Shown: in pieces, positions 25,146 through 32,252 of the stretch | How positions within the stretch are numbered: position 1 is the first letter of the stretch | How the letters are laid out: the number at the start of each line of letters is the position of its first letter | Assembly: GCA_021815825.1 (NCBI GenBank) | Contig: JAKAZO010000033.1 | Span: 1-32,252 of the forward strand | Reading direction: 5' to 3' | From: Pseudomonadota bacterium | GTDB taxonomy: Bacteria > Pseudomonadota > Alphaproteobacteria > Acetobacterales > Acetobacteraceae | DNA length: 32,252 nt | Translations under genes and position numbers: made by a program | Notes under the pieces: generated by a model | The model's database searches: none | The model's input: only the letters and a program-made list of their open reading frames with translations | What the model was told of the DNA's origin: nothing

Positions 25146-26929
25146 GTGCCATGCCCTGGCGCCTTCGCCGCTACCTCGGCGTTGAACGGCGGCGGATCCT
25201 GCTCGGCAGCCTGGCCATGGCGGCCCGGGCCAGCGTGCTCGTGCTGCTGCCCTGGCCGCTGAAATATCTCGTCAATGTCGTGATGTTCGGGAAGTCGCCG
25301 CCGCATTGGCTGGCGCATCTGTTGGGCTGGGCGCCGTCCGATCGGTTCCTGCTGCTGAACCTGCTCAGCGCGGTGATGCTGGCGCTCGCTCTGGCCGACT
25401 CGCTGCTCGATTATCTCGGCAACCGGCTGTTCCTGGAAGCCGGACAGCGCGTGGTCTTCTCGGTTCGCCAGGACCTGTTCGGCCACCTCGCCCGGCTCCC
25501 GCCCGCCTTTCACCGGGCGCGCCGCGGCGGCGAACTGATGTCGCGACTGAGCGAGGATGTTGGCCGGATGAAGGATCTGGTCACTGTGGTGGGTACGGCG
25601 CTGCTGCCGCATATGCTCACGCTCCTCGGCATCGTCGCCACCATGCTGGTGGTGGACTGGCGCTACGCGCTGCTGGCCACGGCCATTCTCCCGCCGCTCA
25701 TCTTCGTCAGCCGGCATTGGTCGCTGCGGCTGCGCCATCAGTTGCGCAGTCTGCGCATGCAGGATGGTGAGCTCTGGGCGATGGCGCAGGAAGTGCTGGC
25801 CGTGCTGCCGCTGGTGCAGGCCTGCGCGCGCGAGCCACACGAGCTCGGCCGCTTCGTCCGCCGTGCCGCGCATAGCCTGCGCTCGGGCATGGTGACGAGC
25901 CACACCCAGTCGCAGTTCGCGCCGCTGATCAACCTGCTGATCGGGCTCGGCGCCGCGACGGTGGCCTGGTACGGCACGCGGCGCGTGATCGCCGGCACAC
26001 TCACACCGGGCGATCTGATGCTTTTCCTCGCCTATCTGCGCGGCATGGTCACGCCGGCGCGCCAGATCGCCAAGGCGGCGCCGGTGCTCGGCCGGGCGAG
26101 CGTGGCGCTCGAGCGGATCCGCGAACTGTTCGCCGAGCACGCCGCCATCGCCGACGCGCCGGATGCCACGGCGCCGGAGCGCTGCATCGGCCATCTGGAG
26201 TTCCGCGGCGTCCGGTTCGGCTACGCTGCCGGGGCGCCGACGCTGGAGGACCTCTCGTTCGCGCTGGAACCGGGGCGGAAAGTGGCGCTGGTGGGCCCGA
26301 GCGGGGCGGGCAAGAGCACCATCGCTGCGCTCGCCGTTCGCTTCGCCGACCCCGATGCCGGCGCGGTGCTGCTGGACGGGCAGGATCTCCGCGGCCTGCC
26401 CCTCGGCTTCCTGCGCAGTCACGTCGCGCTGATGCTGCAGGACGCGCCGTTGCTGCACGGCACGGTATGGGAGAACATCGCCTATGGCCGTCCCGGCGCC
26501 GATCGGGCCGACGCCATCCGCGCCGCCGTGGCCGCCGGGGTGGACCCGATCATCCGGGCGCTGCCCGCCGGCTACGACCAGCCGGTCGCCGAACGGGGCG
26601 CCACGCTCTCGGGCGGGCAGCGCCAATGCATCGCCATCGCCCGGATCACGCTGGCGGAGGCGAGGGTGGTGATCCTCGACGAGCCGAGCAGCAGCCTGGA
26701 TGCGGCCACCGAGCAGGGCGTCGCGGCGGCGCTGGCGCGCCTGACGGCGACGCGCTCGACCCTGGTGATCGCGCACCGTCTCGCCACCATCCGCGATGCG
26801 GACCAGATCCTCGTGCTCGAGCGCGGCCGGATCGTGCAGCGCGGGACCCATTCGTCGCTGCTGCGCGAGGGCGGGCTCTATGCCCGGCTGCTGCAGGCGC
26901 AGGAGCGGACACCGGTGGCGGCCGAGTAG
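25142..26929 (+). CDS. Type I ABC exporter, membrane and ATPase domains in one chain
   Basis: A 595-residue half-transporter of the MsbA-like exporter type, expected to work as a homodimer. The membrane domain (about 1-325) has six helices. In the ATPase domain, Walker A is GPSGAGKST (about 385-393), followed by the Q-loop LMLQDAPLLHGTVWENI, signature LSGGQRQCIAIAR (about 489), Walker B VVILDEPSSSLD and H-loop VIAHRLATI. The Cys after GGQRQ replaces the usual Arg of LSGGQRQR. It starts inside the last codon of the GT4 gene, and the phosphatase gene follows after 2 bases. In this context the substrate is probably the glycolipid or glycan made by the neighbouring glycosyltransferases; this is inference from position only. 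Confidence 0.93.
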   Translation: MSAMPWRLRRYLGVERRRILLGSLAMAARASVLVLLPWPLKYLVNVVMFGKSPPHWLAHLLGWAPSDRFLLLNLLSAVMLALALADSLLDYLGNRLFLEAGQRVVFSVRQDLFGHLARLPPAFHRARRGGELMSRLSEDVGRMKDLVTVVGTALLPHMLTLLGIVATMLVVDWRYALLATAILPPLIFVSRHWSLRLRHQLRSLRMQDGELWAMAQEVLAVLPLVQACAREPHELGRFVRRAAHSLRSGMVTSHTQSQFAPLINLLIGLGAATVAWYGTRRVIAGTLTPGDLMLFLAYLRGMVTPARQIAKAAPVLGRASVALERIRELFAEHAAIADAPDATAPERCIGHLEFRGVRFGYAAGAPTLEDLSFALEPGRKVALVGPSGAGKSTIAALAVRFADPDAGAVLLDGQDLRGLPLGFLRSHVALMLQDAPLLHGTVWENIAYGRPGADRADAIRAAVAAGVDPIIRALPAGYDQPVAERGATLSGGQRQCIAIARITLAEARVVILDEPSSSLDAATEQGVAAALARLTATRSTLVIAHRLATIRDADQILVLERGRIVQRGTHSSLLREGGLYARLLQAQERTPVAAE

Positions 26930-26931
26930 CC

Positions 26932-27555
26932 ATGGATGGCATGGAGGGCGCCGCTCCCCCGTCGGCCCCGCGGCGCCTGTTATTGGTGCGTCATGCGGCA
27001 ACGGAGTGGACCGCCGAGGGGCGCTATCAGGGCCGCCGCGATCCGCCGCTCTCGGCTGCCGGCTGCCTTGAGGCGGCCCGGCTCGCCACAGCGCTTGCCG
27101 GGCGGCCGATCGGTCTCATCATCTCGAGCCCGCTCTGCCGCGCGCTGGCGACCGCCCGGCCGATCGCCGCGGCGACCGGCGCCGCGCTCCGCATCGACGA
27201 GCGGCTGGTCGAGATCGCCTATGGAGACTGGGAGGGGCTGACCCAGGCGGAGGTCAAGGCGCGATTCCCGGACGAACTGCGCAGCTGGAAACGGACACCC
27301 GCGACCGCGCGCCCGCCGGCCGGGGAAACCCTGGCCGAGGCCCGCGCCCGGCTCGAGGCGGCCCTGGCCGACCTGCCCGCACGGACCGGCGGCGGCGAGG
27401 TCGCCGTGGTCACACATGACCTGCTCATCCGCCTCGCCCTGCTGATGGCGAACGGCGAGGGGCTGGAGCGGGTGCGGTCCATTGCCGTGCCCCCCGCATC
27501 CGCCCATCCGCTGCTGCTGCGCGGCGGACGGCTCGCGCCAGCCGCTGCGGCGTGA
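26932..27555 (+). CDS. Histidine phosphatase family protein
   Basis: A 207-residue member of the histidine phosphatase superfamily (phosphoglycerate mutase/CobC/GpmB branch). The catalytic motif is LLLVRHAATEW (about 17-27), with A in place of the G of RHG. Other marks are the GRYQGRRDPPLSAAG loop, ISSPLCRALATARPIA, ERLVEIAYGDWEGL (catalytic Glu region) and the second His in VVTHDLLIRLAL. A phosphatase is more likely than a mutase. Related enzymes act on phospho-glycoconjugates, cobalamin precursors or glucosyl-3-phosphoglycerate; with glycosyltransferases next door, a phosphorylated sugar or lipid intermediate is a reasonable guess. The ATG at 26932 lies 2 bases after the exporter stop; an in-frame ATG at 26941 is an alternative. 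It closes the cluster. Confidence 0.88.
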   Translation: MDGMEGAAPPSAPRRLLLVRHAATEWTAEGRYQGRRDPPLSAAGCLEAARLATALAGRPIGLIISSPLCRALATARPIAAATGAALRIDERLVEIAYGDWEGLTQAEVKARFPDELRSWKRTPATARPPAGETLAEARARLEAALADLPARTGGGEVAVVTHDLLIRLALLMANGEGLERVRSIAVPPASAHPLLLRGGRLAPAAAA

Positions 27556-27612
27556 CGTTCGGACCGTGGATCAGCCTCCGGCCTGACCAGCCCCTCAGCT
27601 CGGACCAAGCTT

Positions 27613-28437
27613 CTAACGCTCGCCTCCGCGCAGCCGCGCACTGCGCCGGCGCAGCAATTCGATCGCCAGCAGCAATGAGGTCGAGACCAGTGTCATCAGC
27701 ACCGCCGCGGCCAGCAGGGTCGGGCTGATCGTCTCGCGCAGCGAGAGGAACATCTGTTTAGGCAGGGTCATCTGCGCCGGGCCGGAGAGGAACAGCGCCA
27801 GCACCACCTCGTCGAACGACGTTGCGAACGCGAACACCGCGCCGGACAGCAGGCCAGGGGCGATCAGCGGCAGCACGACGCGACGAAAGGCGGCAAGCGG
27901 CGGCGCGCCGAGAGATGCGGCGGCCCGCAGCAGCCCCGGGTCGAACCCGGAGAGCGTCGCGGTGACCGTGATGACGACGAACGGCACCGCCAGCGTGGTA
28001 TGCGCCAGCAGCAAGCCGAGCAGGCTGTTGGTCAGCCCGGCGGCGGAGAACACGAAGGTCATCCCGACCGCGAGGACGACGACCGGCACGATCATCGGCG
28101 AGACGATCAGCGCCATCAGCACCCCGCGCAGCCGCAGCCGGCTATTGGCCAGCCCGAGCGCGGCAAGCGTGCCGAGCGTCGTCGCCGCCAGCGTCGTCCC
28201 CGCGCCGAGCAGGAGCGAGGTGCCGAGCGCGCGGGTCCAGAGCGGGCTCGACAGGAAGTCCGAATACCAGCGCAGGGAGAGGCCGGGGAGCGGGTAGGTG
28301 AGGAAGCTGCCAGCGGAGAAGGACAGCGGCACGATCGCCAGCACCGGAGCGGCGAGGAAGACCAGCGTCAGGATGGCGATAACGGTATTGACCCGCCGCG
28401 CCAGGCGCGCCGAGAGCGGTTCGGCCGGACGGGTCAT
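27613..28437 (-). CDS. ABC transporter permease, PotC type
   Basis: A 274-residue inner-membrane permease of the polyamine/opine-type importer family (PotC-like). About six hydrophobic segments are visible, starting with ITLVFLAAPVLAIVPLSF-like helix 1 (about 20-42). The cytoplasmic EAA loop, which docks on the ATPase, is LLRAAASLGAPPLAAFRRVVLP. The Arg-rich C-terminus is cytoplasmic. The ATG at 28437 overlaps the stop of the partner permease by 4 bases, so the two are coupled. The gap to the convergent histidine phosphatase (27556-27612) holds no clear terminator. Confidence 0.92.
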   Translation of the reverse strand: MTRPAEPLSARLARRVNTVIAILTLVFLAAPVLAIVPLSFSAGSFLTYPLPGLSLRWYSDFLSSPLWTRALGTSLLLGAGTTLAATTLGTLAALGLANSRLRLRGVLMALIVSPMIVPVVVLAVGMTFVFSAAGLTNSLLGLLLAHTTLAVPFVVITVTATLSGFDPGLLRAAASLGAPPLAAFRRVVLPLIAPGLLSGAVFAFATSFDEVVLALFLSGPAQMTLPKQMFLSLRETISPTLLAAAVLMTLVSTSLLLAIELLRRRSARLRGGER

Positions 28438-29657
28438 CCGAGCCGCAGCACGCCTATGCCCGCCAGGCGCGCATAGGCAGCATAGAGGATCAGCGTCGCC
28501 GCCAGCAGCACCGCGCTGAGCGCCGCCGCCATGCCCCAGTTCGCGGTGCCGATGGTGTAGAAGGCGATCTGCGAGGAGATCATCTGATCCGCCGCGCCGC
28601 CGACCAGGGCCGGGGTGATGTAGTAACCGATCGCCAGGATGAACACGAGCAGCGACCCGGCGGCGATGCCGGGCAGGCATTGCGGCAGGAAGACGCGGCG
28701 GAACGCCGCGAAGGGCGGCGCGCCGAGCGAGGCGGCGGCGCGCAGATAGACCGGCGGGATCGACCGCATCACGCTGTACAGCGGCAGGATCATGTAGGGC
28801 AGCAGCACGTGCGTCATGGCGATGAGTACGGCGCTGCGGGAGTAGAGCAGGGGCAGCGGCTGGCCCGTGAGGCCGAGCCCGGTCAGCGTGTCATTGATCA
28901 CGCCGTGCTCCTGCAACAGCACGATCCAGGCTGCGATGCGCACCAGCAGCGGGGTCCAGAAGGGCAGCAGCACCAGCAGCATCAGCAGTCCCGCCCGGCG
29001 TGGCGGCGCGCGCGCCAGCAGCAGCGCCACCGGGAAGCCCAGCGCCAGGCACGCGGCCGTGGTGGCCGCGGCGATGCCGAGCGTGCGCCCGAGCACGATG
29101 CGGAAGATGGCCCGCTCCGCGGGCACTGCGACGACGCCCTGCTCACCCTGTTGCAGATCGAGCGCGGCGAGGAGGTAGAATCCGGTGACCGGGGCGGCGG
29201 CACGGCGCATGGCCAGCCAGATCGCGCGCTCGCCCCAGCGCGGATCGATCGCCTCCATCGCCGCGCGCGGCCCCTGCGCGAAGGGGGGCGAGAGACGGTT
29301 GGCCGTCTTGAGGATCAGCGTGCGGTAGCCGGGCTCCTCGTAGTTCAGCCGCTTGGCGAGCAGGCCGGCGGCCTTGTCCTGCGCGGCACGTGCGAGTTCC
29401 TCGGTGGCGGCGGCGAACACGGTATCGCTCGGCATTCCGGCGCCGTTCCATGCGCGCAGCAACGCCGCGGTGCGCGGCAGCGCGGCGCCGAGCTCCGGGT
29501 CCGCCACTGCGCGCCACAGCATGGAGGCGAGGGGCACGGCGAAGGTGAACGCGAGAAAGCCAAGCAGCGGCGCGACGAGAGCGAATGCGCGCCACCGAGC
29601 GCGGCGCTCGGCGCGCATGAGGCGCCGACGCAGCGCCGTCGTTGCATCCGCTGCCAT
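28434..29657 (-). CDS. ABC transporter permease, PotB type, with a long periplasmic insertion
   Basis: A 407-residue permease, longer than the 280-320 of typical PotB. After a first helix (about 25-48) comes a hydrophilic insertion of about 135 residues (50-185) with Trp- and charge-containing helices, predicted on the periplasmic side, before the usual permease helices begin at about 190. The EAA loop is YLRAAASLGAPPFAAFRRVFLP (about 304-325), nearly identical to that of the partner permease. Long versions of this kind occur in some alphaproteobacterial polyamine-type transporters. The start ATG at 29657 lacks a good ribosome-binding site; an ATG at residue 14 is the alternative. It follows the binding-protein gene after 26 bases. 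Confidence 0.9.
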   Translation of the reverse strand: MAADATTALRRRLMRAERRARWRAFALVAPLLGFLAFTFAVPLASMLWRAVADPELGAALPRTAALLRAWNGAGMPSDTVFAAATEELARAAQDKAAGLLAKRLNYEEPGYRTLILKTANRLSPPFAQGPRAAMEAIDPRWGERAIWLAMRRAAAPVTGFYLLAALDLQQGEQGVVAVPAERAIFRIVLGRTLGIAAATTAACLALGFPVALLLARAPPRRAGLLMLLVLLPFWTPLLVRIAAWIVLLQEHGVINDTLTGLGLTGQPLPLLYSRSAVLIAMTHVLLPYMILPLYSVMRSIPPVYLRAAASLGAPPFAAFRRVFLPQCLPGIAAGSLLVFILAIGYYITPALVGGAADQMISSQIAFYTIGTANWGMAAALSAVLLAATLILYAAYARLAGIGVLRLG

Positions 29658-29683
29658 GCGCCGCGCCCGTGCCGGCGCAAGCG

Positions 29684-30721
29684 CTATTTCCCGACCCAGG
29701 CGTTGAAGCGCTGATTCAGCCGGTCGATGTTCTCGGTCCAGAACGCATCGTCGATATGCAGCGACTCATCGAGATGCTGCGGCGAGGTCGGCAATTCCTG
29801 CAGCAGCGCCGCGGGGATCAGGCTGCCGGCCTGCTTGCTGGTGACGCCGTAGGGGATCAGCGGCGGCAGCTTGGCCTGGTTTTGCGCCTCGCCGGCGAAG
29901 GCGAGGAATTTGTAGGCGGCATCGGTATTCTTGCTGCCCTTGAGAATGACCCACGAATCCAGCGTGTAGAGGCTGCCGGTCCAGACCATCTGGAAGTGGC
30001 GCTGATTGGCCTTGTTGGCGGCCGCGATGCGGCCGTTATAGGCCGAGGCCATGGCCACCTCGCCGGAGGCGAGCAACTGCGGCGGCTGGGCGCCGGCCTC
30101 CCACCAGACCAGCTGTGGCTTGATGCGATCGAGCGCGGCGAAGGCGCGATCGACACCGGCCGGGGTGGCGAGGGTCTTGTAGACCTGGCTCGCCGGCACG
30201 CCGTCGGCCATCAGCGCGATCTCGAGGTTGGTCTTGGGTCCCTTGCGCAATGCGCGCTTGCCCGGCCATTTCGCCGTATTGAAGAAATCGGCCCAGGTCT
30301 TCGGCCCGTCGTTGATCTTGTCGGCGTCGTAGGCGAGGACGAAGTTGTAGAGGATCGCGCCGACCCCGCACGGGCTCACGGCCGACGGCAGATAGGCGTC
30401 CTTGCCGCCGATCCGGGCCCAGTCGAGCTTCTCGAAGACACCTTCCTCACAGCCGACCTGCAGCTCCTCCGATTCGACCTGGACCACGTCCCAGGCCGGA
30501 CTGCCAGCCTCGACCTTGCTGCGCAGGATGCCGATGCCGCCATCCCAGGAATCCTGCACCAGCTTCACCCCCGTCGCCTTGACGAAAGGCTCGAAATAGA
30601 TCTCGGTTTGAGCCTTCTGATAGGCGCCGCCCCAGGAGACTACGGTCAATTCCTCGGCGCGCGCGCCGGGGGCGAGGGCGAGAGCGGTGAAGGCCGCGGC
30701 GAACAGACCCAGATACCTCAT
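29684..30721 (-). CDS. Periplasmic substrate-binding protein, PotD/PotF family
   Basis: A 345-residue extracellular solute-binding protein of the polyamine/opine class. The signal peptide is short (MRYLGLFAAAFTALALAPGARA, cleavage after about residue 22). The mature part begins ELTVVSWGGAYQKAQ, the first strand and ligand loop of this family, and continues with DVVQVESEELQ, TWADFFNTAKWPGKRAL, WWEAGAQPPQLLASGEVAMASAYNGRI, which is typical of PotD-like proteins, and LDSWVILKGSKN. The ligand could be a polyamine or another amine; this cannot be fixed by eye. The ATG at 30721 has GGGAAGGA upstream. It lies between the ATPase gene (29 bases) and the first permease (26 bases). Confidence 0.92.
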   Translation of the reverse strand: MRYLGLFAAAFTALALAPGARAEELTVVSWGGAYQKAQTEIYFEPFVKATGVKLVQDSWDGGIGILRSKVEAGSPAWDVVQVESEELQVGCEEGVFEKLDWARIGGKDAYLPSAVSPCGVGAILYNFVLAYDADKINDGPKTWADFFNTAKWPGKRALRKGPKTNLEIALMADGVPASQVYKTLATPAGVDRAFAALDRIKPQLVWWEAGAQPPQLLASGEVAMASAYNGRIAAANKANQRHFQMVWTGSLYTLDSWVILKGSKNTDAAYKFLAFAGEAQNQAKLPPLIPYGVTSKQAGSLIPAALLQELPTSPQHLDESLHIDDAFWTENIDRLNQRFNAWVGK

Positions 30722-30750
30722 GACGTCATCCTTCCCTGGAAAGCCATGCC

Positions 30751-31881
30751 CTATTGCAGGGCCGGGGGATGCAGGCTGTCAATCGCGGCCGCTCCCGGCA
30801 CGTCGAGGGCGCGGCAATCGCGCGCCTCGAAGCCGAGCTCGACCGTTTGCCCCGGGGTCAGCGGATGAGGTGCCGCCCGGGGGCCAAGCTTGACGACGAG
30901 TTCGGTGGCGTCGGCGAGAAGCACGCGCAGGCGGACGTGGTCGCCATGAAAGGTGACGTCGGCCAACCGCGCGGCCAGCCGGTTCTCGGCCGCCAGACCG
31001 AGATGCAGCCGCTCCGGGCGGATCGATAATGTACAGCCGGCCCCGCGCGGCAGATCGAGCCCGAGCGTGGCGCTGATCGTGCTGCCGTCGGCGAGGCGCA
31101 CCCGGCAACGCCGCCCCTCGATCGCCGCGACCACGCCGGCGAGGCGGTTGTTCTCGCCGATGAACTGGGCGACGAAGGCGGAGGCGGGCGCGTCATAGAG
31201 TTCGGTCGGGGTGCCGATCTGCTGGATGGCGCCCTGGCTGAACACCGCGATGCGGTCCGACATGGTCAACGCCTCGCCCTGGTCGTGGGTGACATAGACG
31301 ACGGTGACGCCGAGCTGGCGGTGGATCGCCTTGATCTCGAATTGCATATGCTCGCGCAACTGCTTGTCCAGTGCGCCGAGCGGCTCGTCCATTAGGACCA
31401 GGGCGGGGGAGAAGACCAGCGCCCGGGCGAGGGCGACCCGCTGCTGCTGGCCGCCCGAAAGCTGCGCCGGATGGCGCTCGCCCAGCCCTTCGAGGCGAAC
31501 CATTTCGAGTGCGCGCCGCACGCGCGGCCCGATTTCGCCCCGCGCCACGCGGCGCACGCTGAGCGGGAAGGCAACGTTCTCGGCCACCGTCATGTGCGGG
31601 AACAGGGCGTAGTTCTGGAACACCATGCCGATATTGCGCTTGTGCGGCGGCGCGCGGAGCAGCGAGCGGCCCTCGAGGCGAATCTCGCCCCGCGTCGGCG
31701 TCTCGAATCCGGCGAGCATGGTGAGCGAGGTGGTCTTGCCCGACCCGGACGGACCGAGCAGGGTGAGGAACTCGCCGCGCGCGATGGCGAGATCGAGGTT
31801 CCGGACCACCAAGGTGCGGCCGTCATACGTCTTCTCGACGCCGATGAATTCGACATGCGGCGGCAAACGCGTCTCCTGCAT
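30751..31881 (-). CDS. ABC transporter ATP-binding protein, PotA type
   Basis: A 376-residue ATPase of the polyamine/opine-type importer, first gene of the four-gene operon. Walker A is GPSGSGKTT (43-51), the Q-loop Gln is in [14 protein letters not shown] (Q89), signature [15 protein letters not shown] (141-155), Walker [13 protein letters not shown] (161-172) and H-loop [12 protein letters not shown] regulatory TOBE-type region covers about 280-365 (SIRPERLHL..). The ATG at 31881 has no Shine-Dalgarno signal upstream, while AGGAG lies just inside the frame before a TTG at 31866 (residue 6), so a TTG start is possible. A GC-rich hairpin lies 20-38 bases upstream. Confidence 0.94.
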   Translation of the reverse strand: MQETRLPPHVEFIGVEKTYDGRTLVVRNLDLAIARGEFLTLLGPSGSGKTTSLTMLAGFETPTRGEIRLEGRSLLRAPPHKRNIGMVFQNYALFPHMTVAENVAFPLSVRRVARGEIGPRVRRALEMVRLEGLGERHPAQLSGGQQQRVALARALVFSPALVLMDEPLGALDKQLREHMQFEIKAIHRQLGVTVVYVTHDQGEALTMSDRIAVFSQGAIQQIGTPTELYDAPASAFVAQFIGENNRLAGVVAAIEGRRCRVRLADGSTISATLGLDLPRGAGCTLSIRPERLHLGLAAENRLAARLADVTFHGDHVRLRVLLADATELVVKLGPRAAPHPLTPGQTVELGFEARDCRALDVPGAAAIDSLHPPALQ

Positions 31882-31900
31882 AGACGGAAGGCGCCCGCAT

Positions 31901-31919
31901 GGTGCCGGCGGCCGGCGCC
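31901..31919. promoter_or_regulatory. GC-rich hairpin in the leader of the ABC importer operon
   Basis: GGTGCCGG (31901-31908) pairs with CCGGCGCC (31912-31919), 8 bp with one G-T pair and a 3-base loop. It lies 20-38 bases upstream of the ATG of the ATPase gene, which has no clear ribosome-binding site. The rest of the 235-base divergent gap (31882-32116) shows only the tRNA promoter. Confidence 0.35.
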
Positions 31920-32072
31920 GATGGCAATTCCGCGGGCGGGACCCTGAAGCGTCCCCGCCAGCCCGACGGACGTGCCTGACGCCAGAGCTCTTCCCCCACA
32001 GGTCGCCCGCCGCCGCCCGTGACCATGACCCTGCCAGGCATCCCCTTGCGGCTGATCGGCCAACGCACGGAC

Positions 32073-32101
32073 TTGCGTCACGCGGGAAGCCCCTCTAAAA
32101 C
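32073..32101 (+). promoter_or_regulatory. Probable sigma-70 promoter of tRNA-Gly
   Basis: TTGCGT (32073-32078) and TAAAAC (32096-32101) are separated by exactly 17 bases. Transcription would begin near 32108, about 9 bases before the mature tRNA. TTG of the -35 and TA-AA of the -10 match the consensus. Confidence 0.6.
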
Positions 32102-32116
32102 GCGACCCGCTGGTGA

Positions 32117-32191
32117 GCGGGCGTAGCTCAGGGGTAGAGCACAACCTTGCCAAGGTTGGGGTCGAGGGTTCGAATCCCTTCGCCCGCTCCA
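32117..32191 (+). tRNA. tRNA-Gly (anticodon GCC)
   Basis: The 75-base gene folds as a full cloverleaf. The acceptor stem GCGGGCG pairs with CGCCCGC, the D-stem is GCTC/GAGC, the anticodon stem CAACC/GGTTG holds the loop TTGCCAA with GCC at 32149-32151, and the T-arm is GAGGG/CCCTT around TTCGAAT. The discriminator base is T and the 3' CCA is encoded. It reads the glycine codons GGC and GGU. Confidence 0.97.
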
Positions 32192-32220
32192 GATTTCCTC
32201 AAGTAAATCAGTAAGTTAGG

Positions 32221-32243
32221 GCGGTCCTTCGGGGCCGCTTTTT
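32221..32243 (+). terminator. Intrinsic terminator of the tRNA-Gly transcript
   Basis: A 7-bp stem GCGGTCC/GGGCCGC (one T-G pair) closes a stable TTCG tetraloop and is followed by five T residues. It is 29 bases after the tRNA 3' end, and is the best intrinsic terminator in the window. Confidence 0.92.
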
Positions 32244-32252
32244 GCTTACCCG

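Noticed and set aside
24959-27001. Open frame of 680 codons on the minus strand opposite the ABC exporter
   Set aside because: The exporter on the plus strand has all ABC motifs; the opposite frame is Arg/Gln/His-rich with no domain.
27556-27612. Terminator between the convergent histidine phosphatase and permease genes
   Set aside because: The only hairpin (around TCAGCC and GGCCTGA) is short and bulged, with no T-run on either strand.
32117-32191. tRNA-Gly as an integration site of a mobile element
   Set aside because: No integrase, no repeat of the tRNA 3' end and no shift in composition are seen within the window; the sequence ends 61 bases later.

Overview
The window is about 70% GC by eye and almost fully coding, with short gaps and many 4-base stop/start overlaps. 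It looks like the chromosome of an alphaproteobacterium. Support comes from a 41-residue single-cysteine bL36 of the alphaproteobacterial type, a pstB-phoU-phoB order, glcDEF, and a trpE downstream of a PpiD/SurA-type foldase gene. Rhodospirillales, perhaps Acetobacteraceae, is my best guess; this is inference. No rRNA operon, insertion sequence, integrase, prophage or CRISPR array is visible.

Left part, plus strand (1-9641): the 3' part of pstB, then phoU and phoB (phosphate transport and its response regulator), facing a small two-helix membrane protein on the minus strand (2182-2622). Next come two tandem paralogous methyltransferase-like genes (2787-4815), a short bL36 gene (rpmJ, 4893-5018) with its own promoter, and a tightly packed glycolate oxidase operon glcD-glcE-glcF followed by an exported TPR protein.

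Middle part, minus strand (9666-21033), read right to left: a TrmO-like tRNA methyltransferase, a PpiD-like periplasmic foldase, trpE, a DUF488 protein overlapping trpE by 4 bases, then cydD-cydC-recQ and a gamma-glutamyltransferase-family enzyme. trpE stands apart from trpG/trpD/trpC here, and cydDC stands apart from cydAB.

Right part: a plus-strand cluster (21283-27555) with an unusual 866-residue protein made of two different glycosyltransferases, a second GT4-type glycosyltransferase, a type I ABC exporter and a histidine phosphatase. Its genes overlap or nearly touch. It looks like a unit that builds and exports a glycan or glycolipid whose product I cannot name, and it is the best candidate for an undescribed system. 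Facing it on the minus strand (27613-31881) is a complete polyamine/opine-type ABC importer (ATPase, binding protein, two permeases). The window ends with tRNA-Gly(GCC), its promoter and a clear intrinsic terminator.

Small-scale structure includes a perfect 16-bp tandem duplication that doubles a consensus -35 hexamer in front of rpmJ, a 12-bp AT-cored hairpin between the methyltransferase genes, a 19-bp tandem repeat in front of trpE, and a perfect 8-bp hairpin in the leader of the glycosyltransferase cluster. Every gap is under 300 bases.
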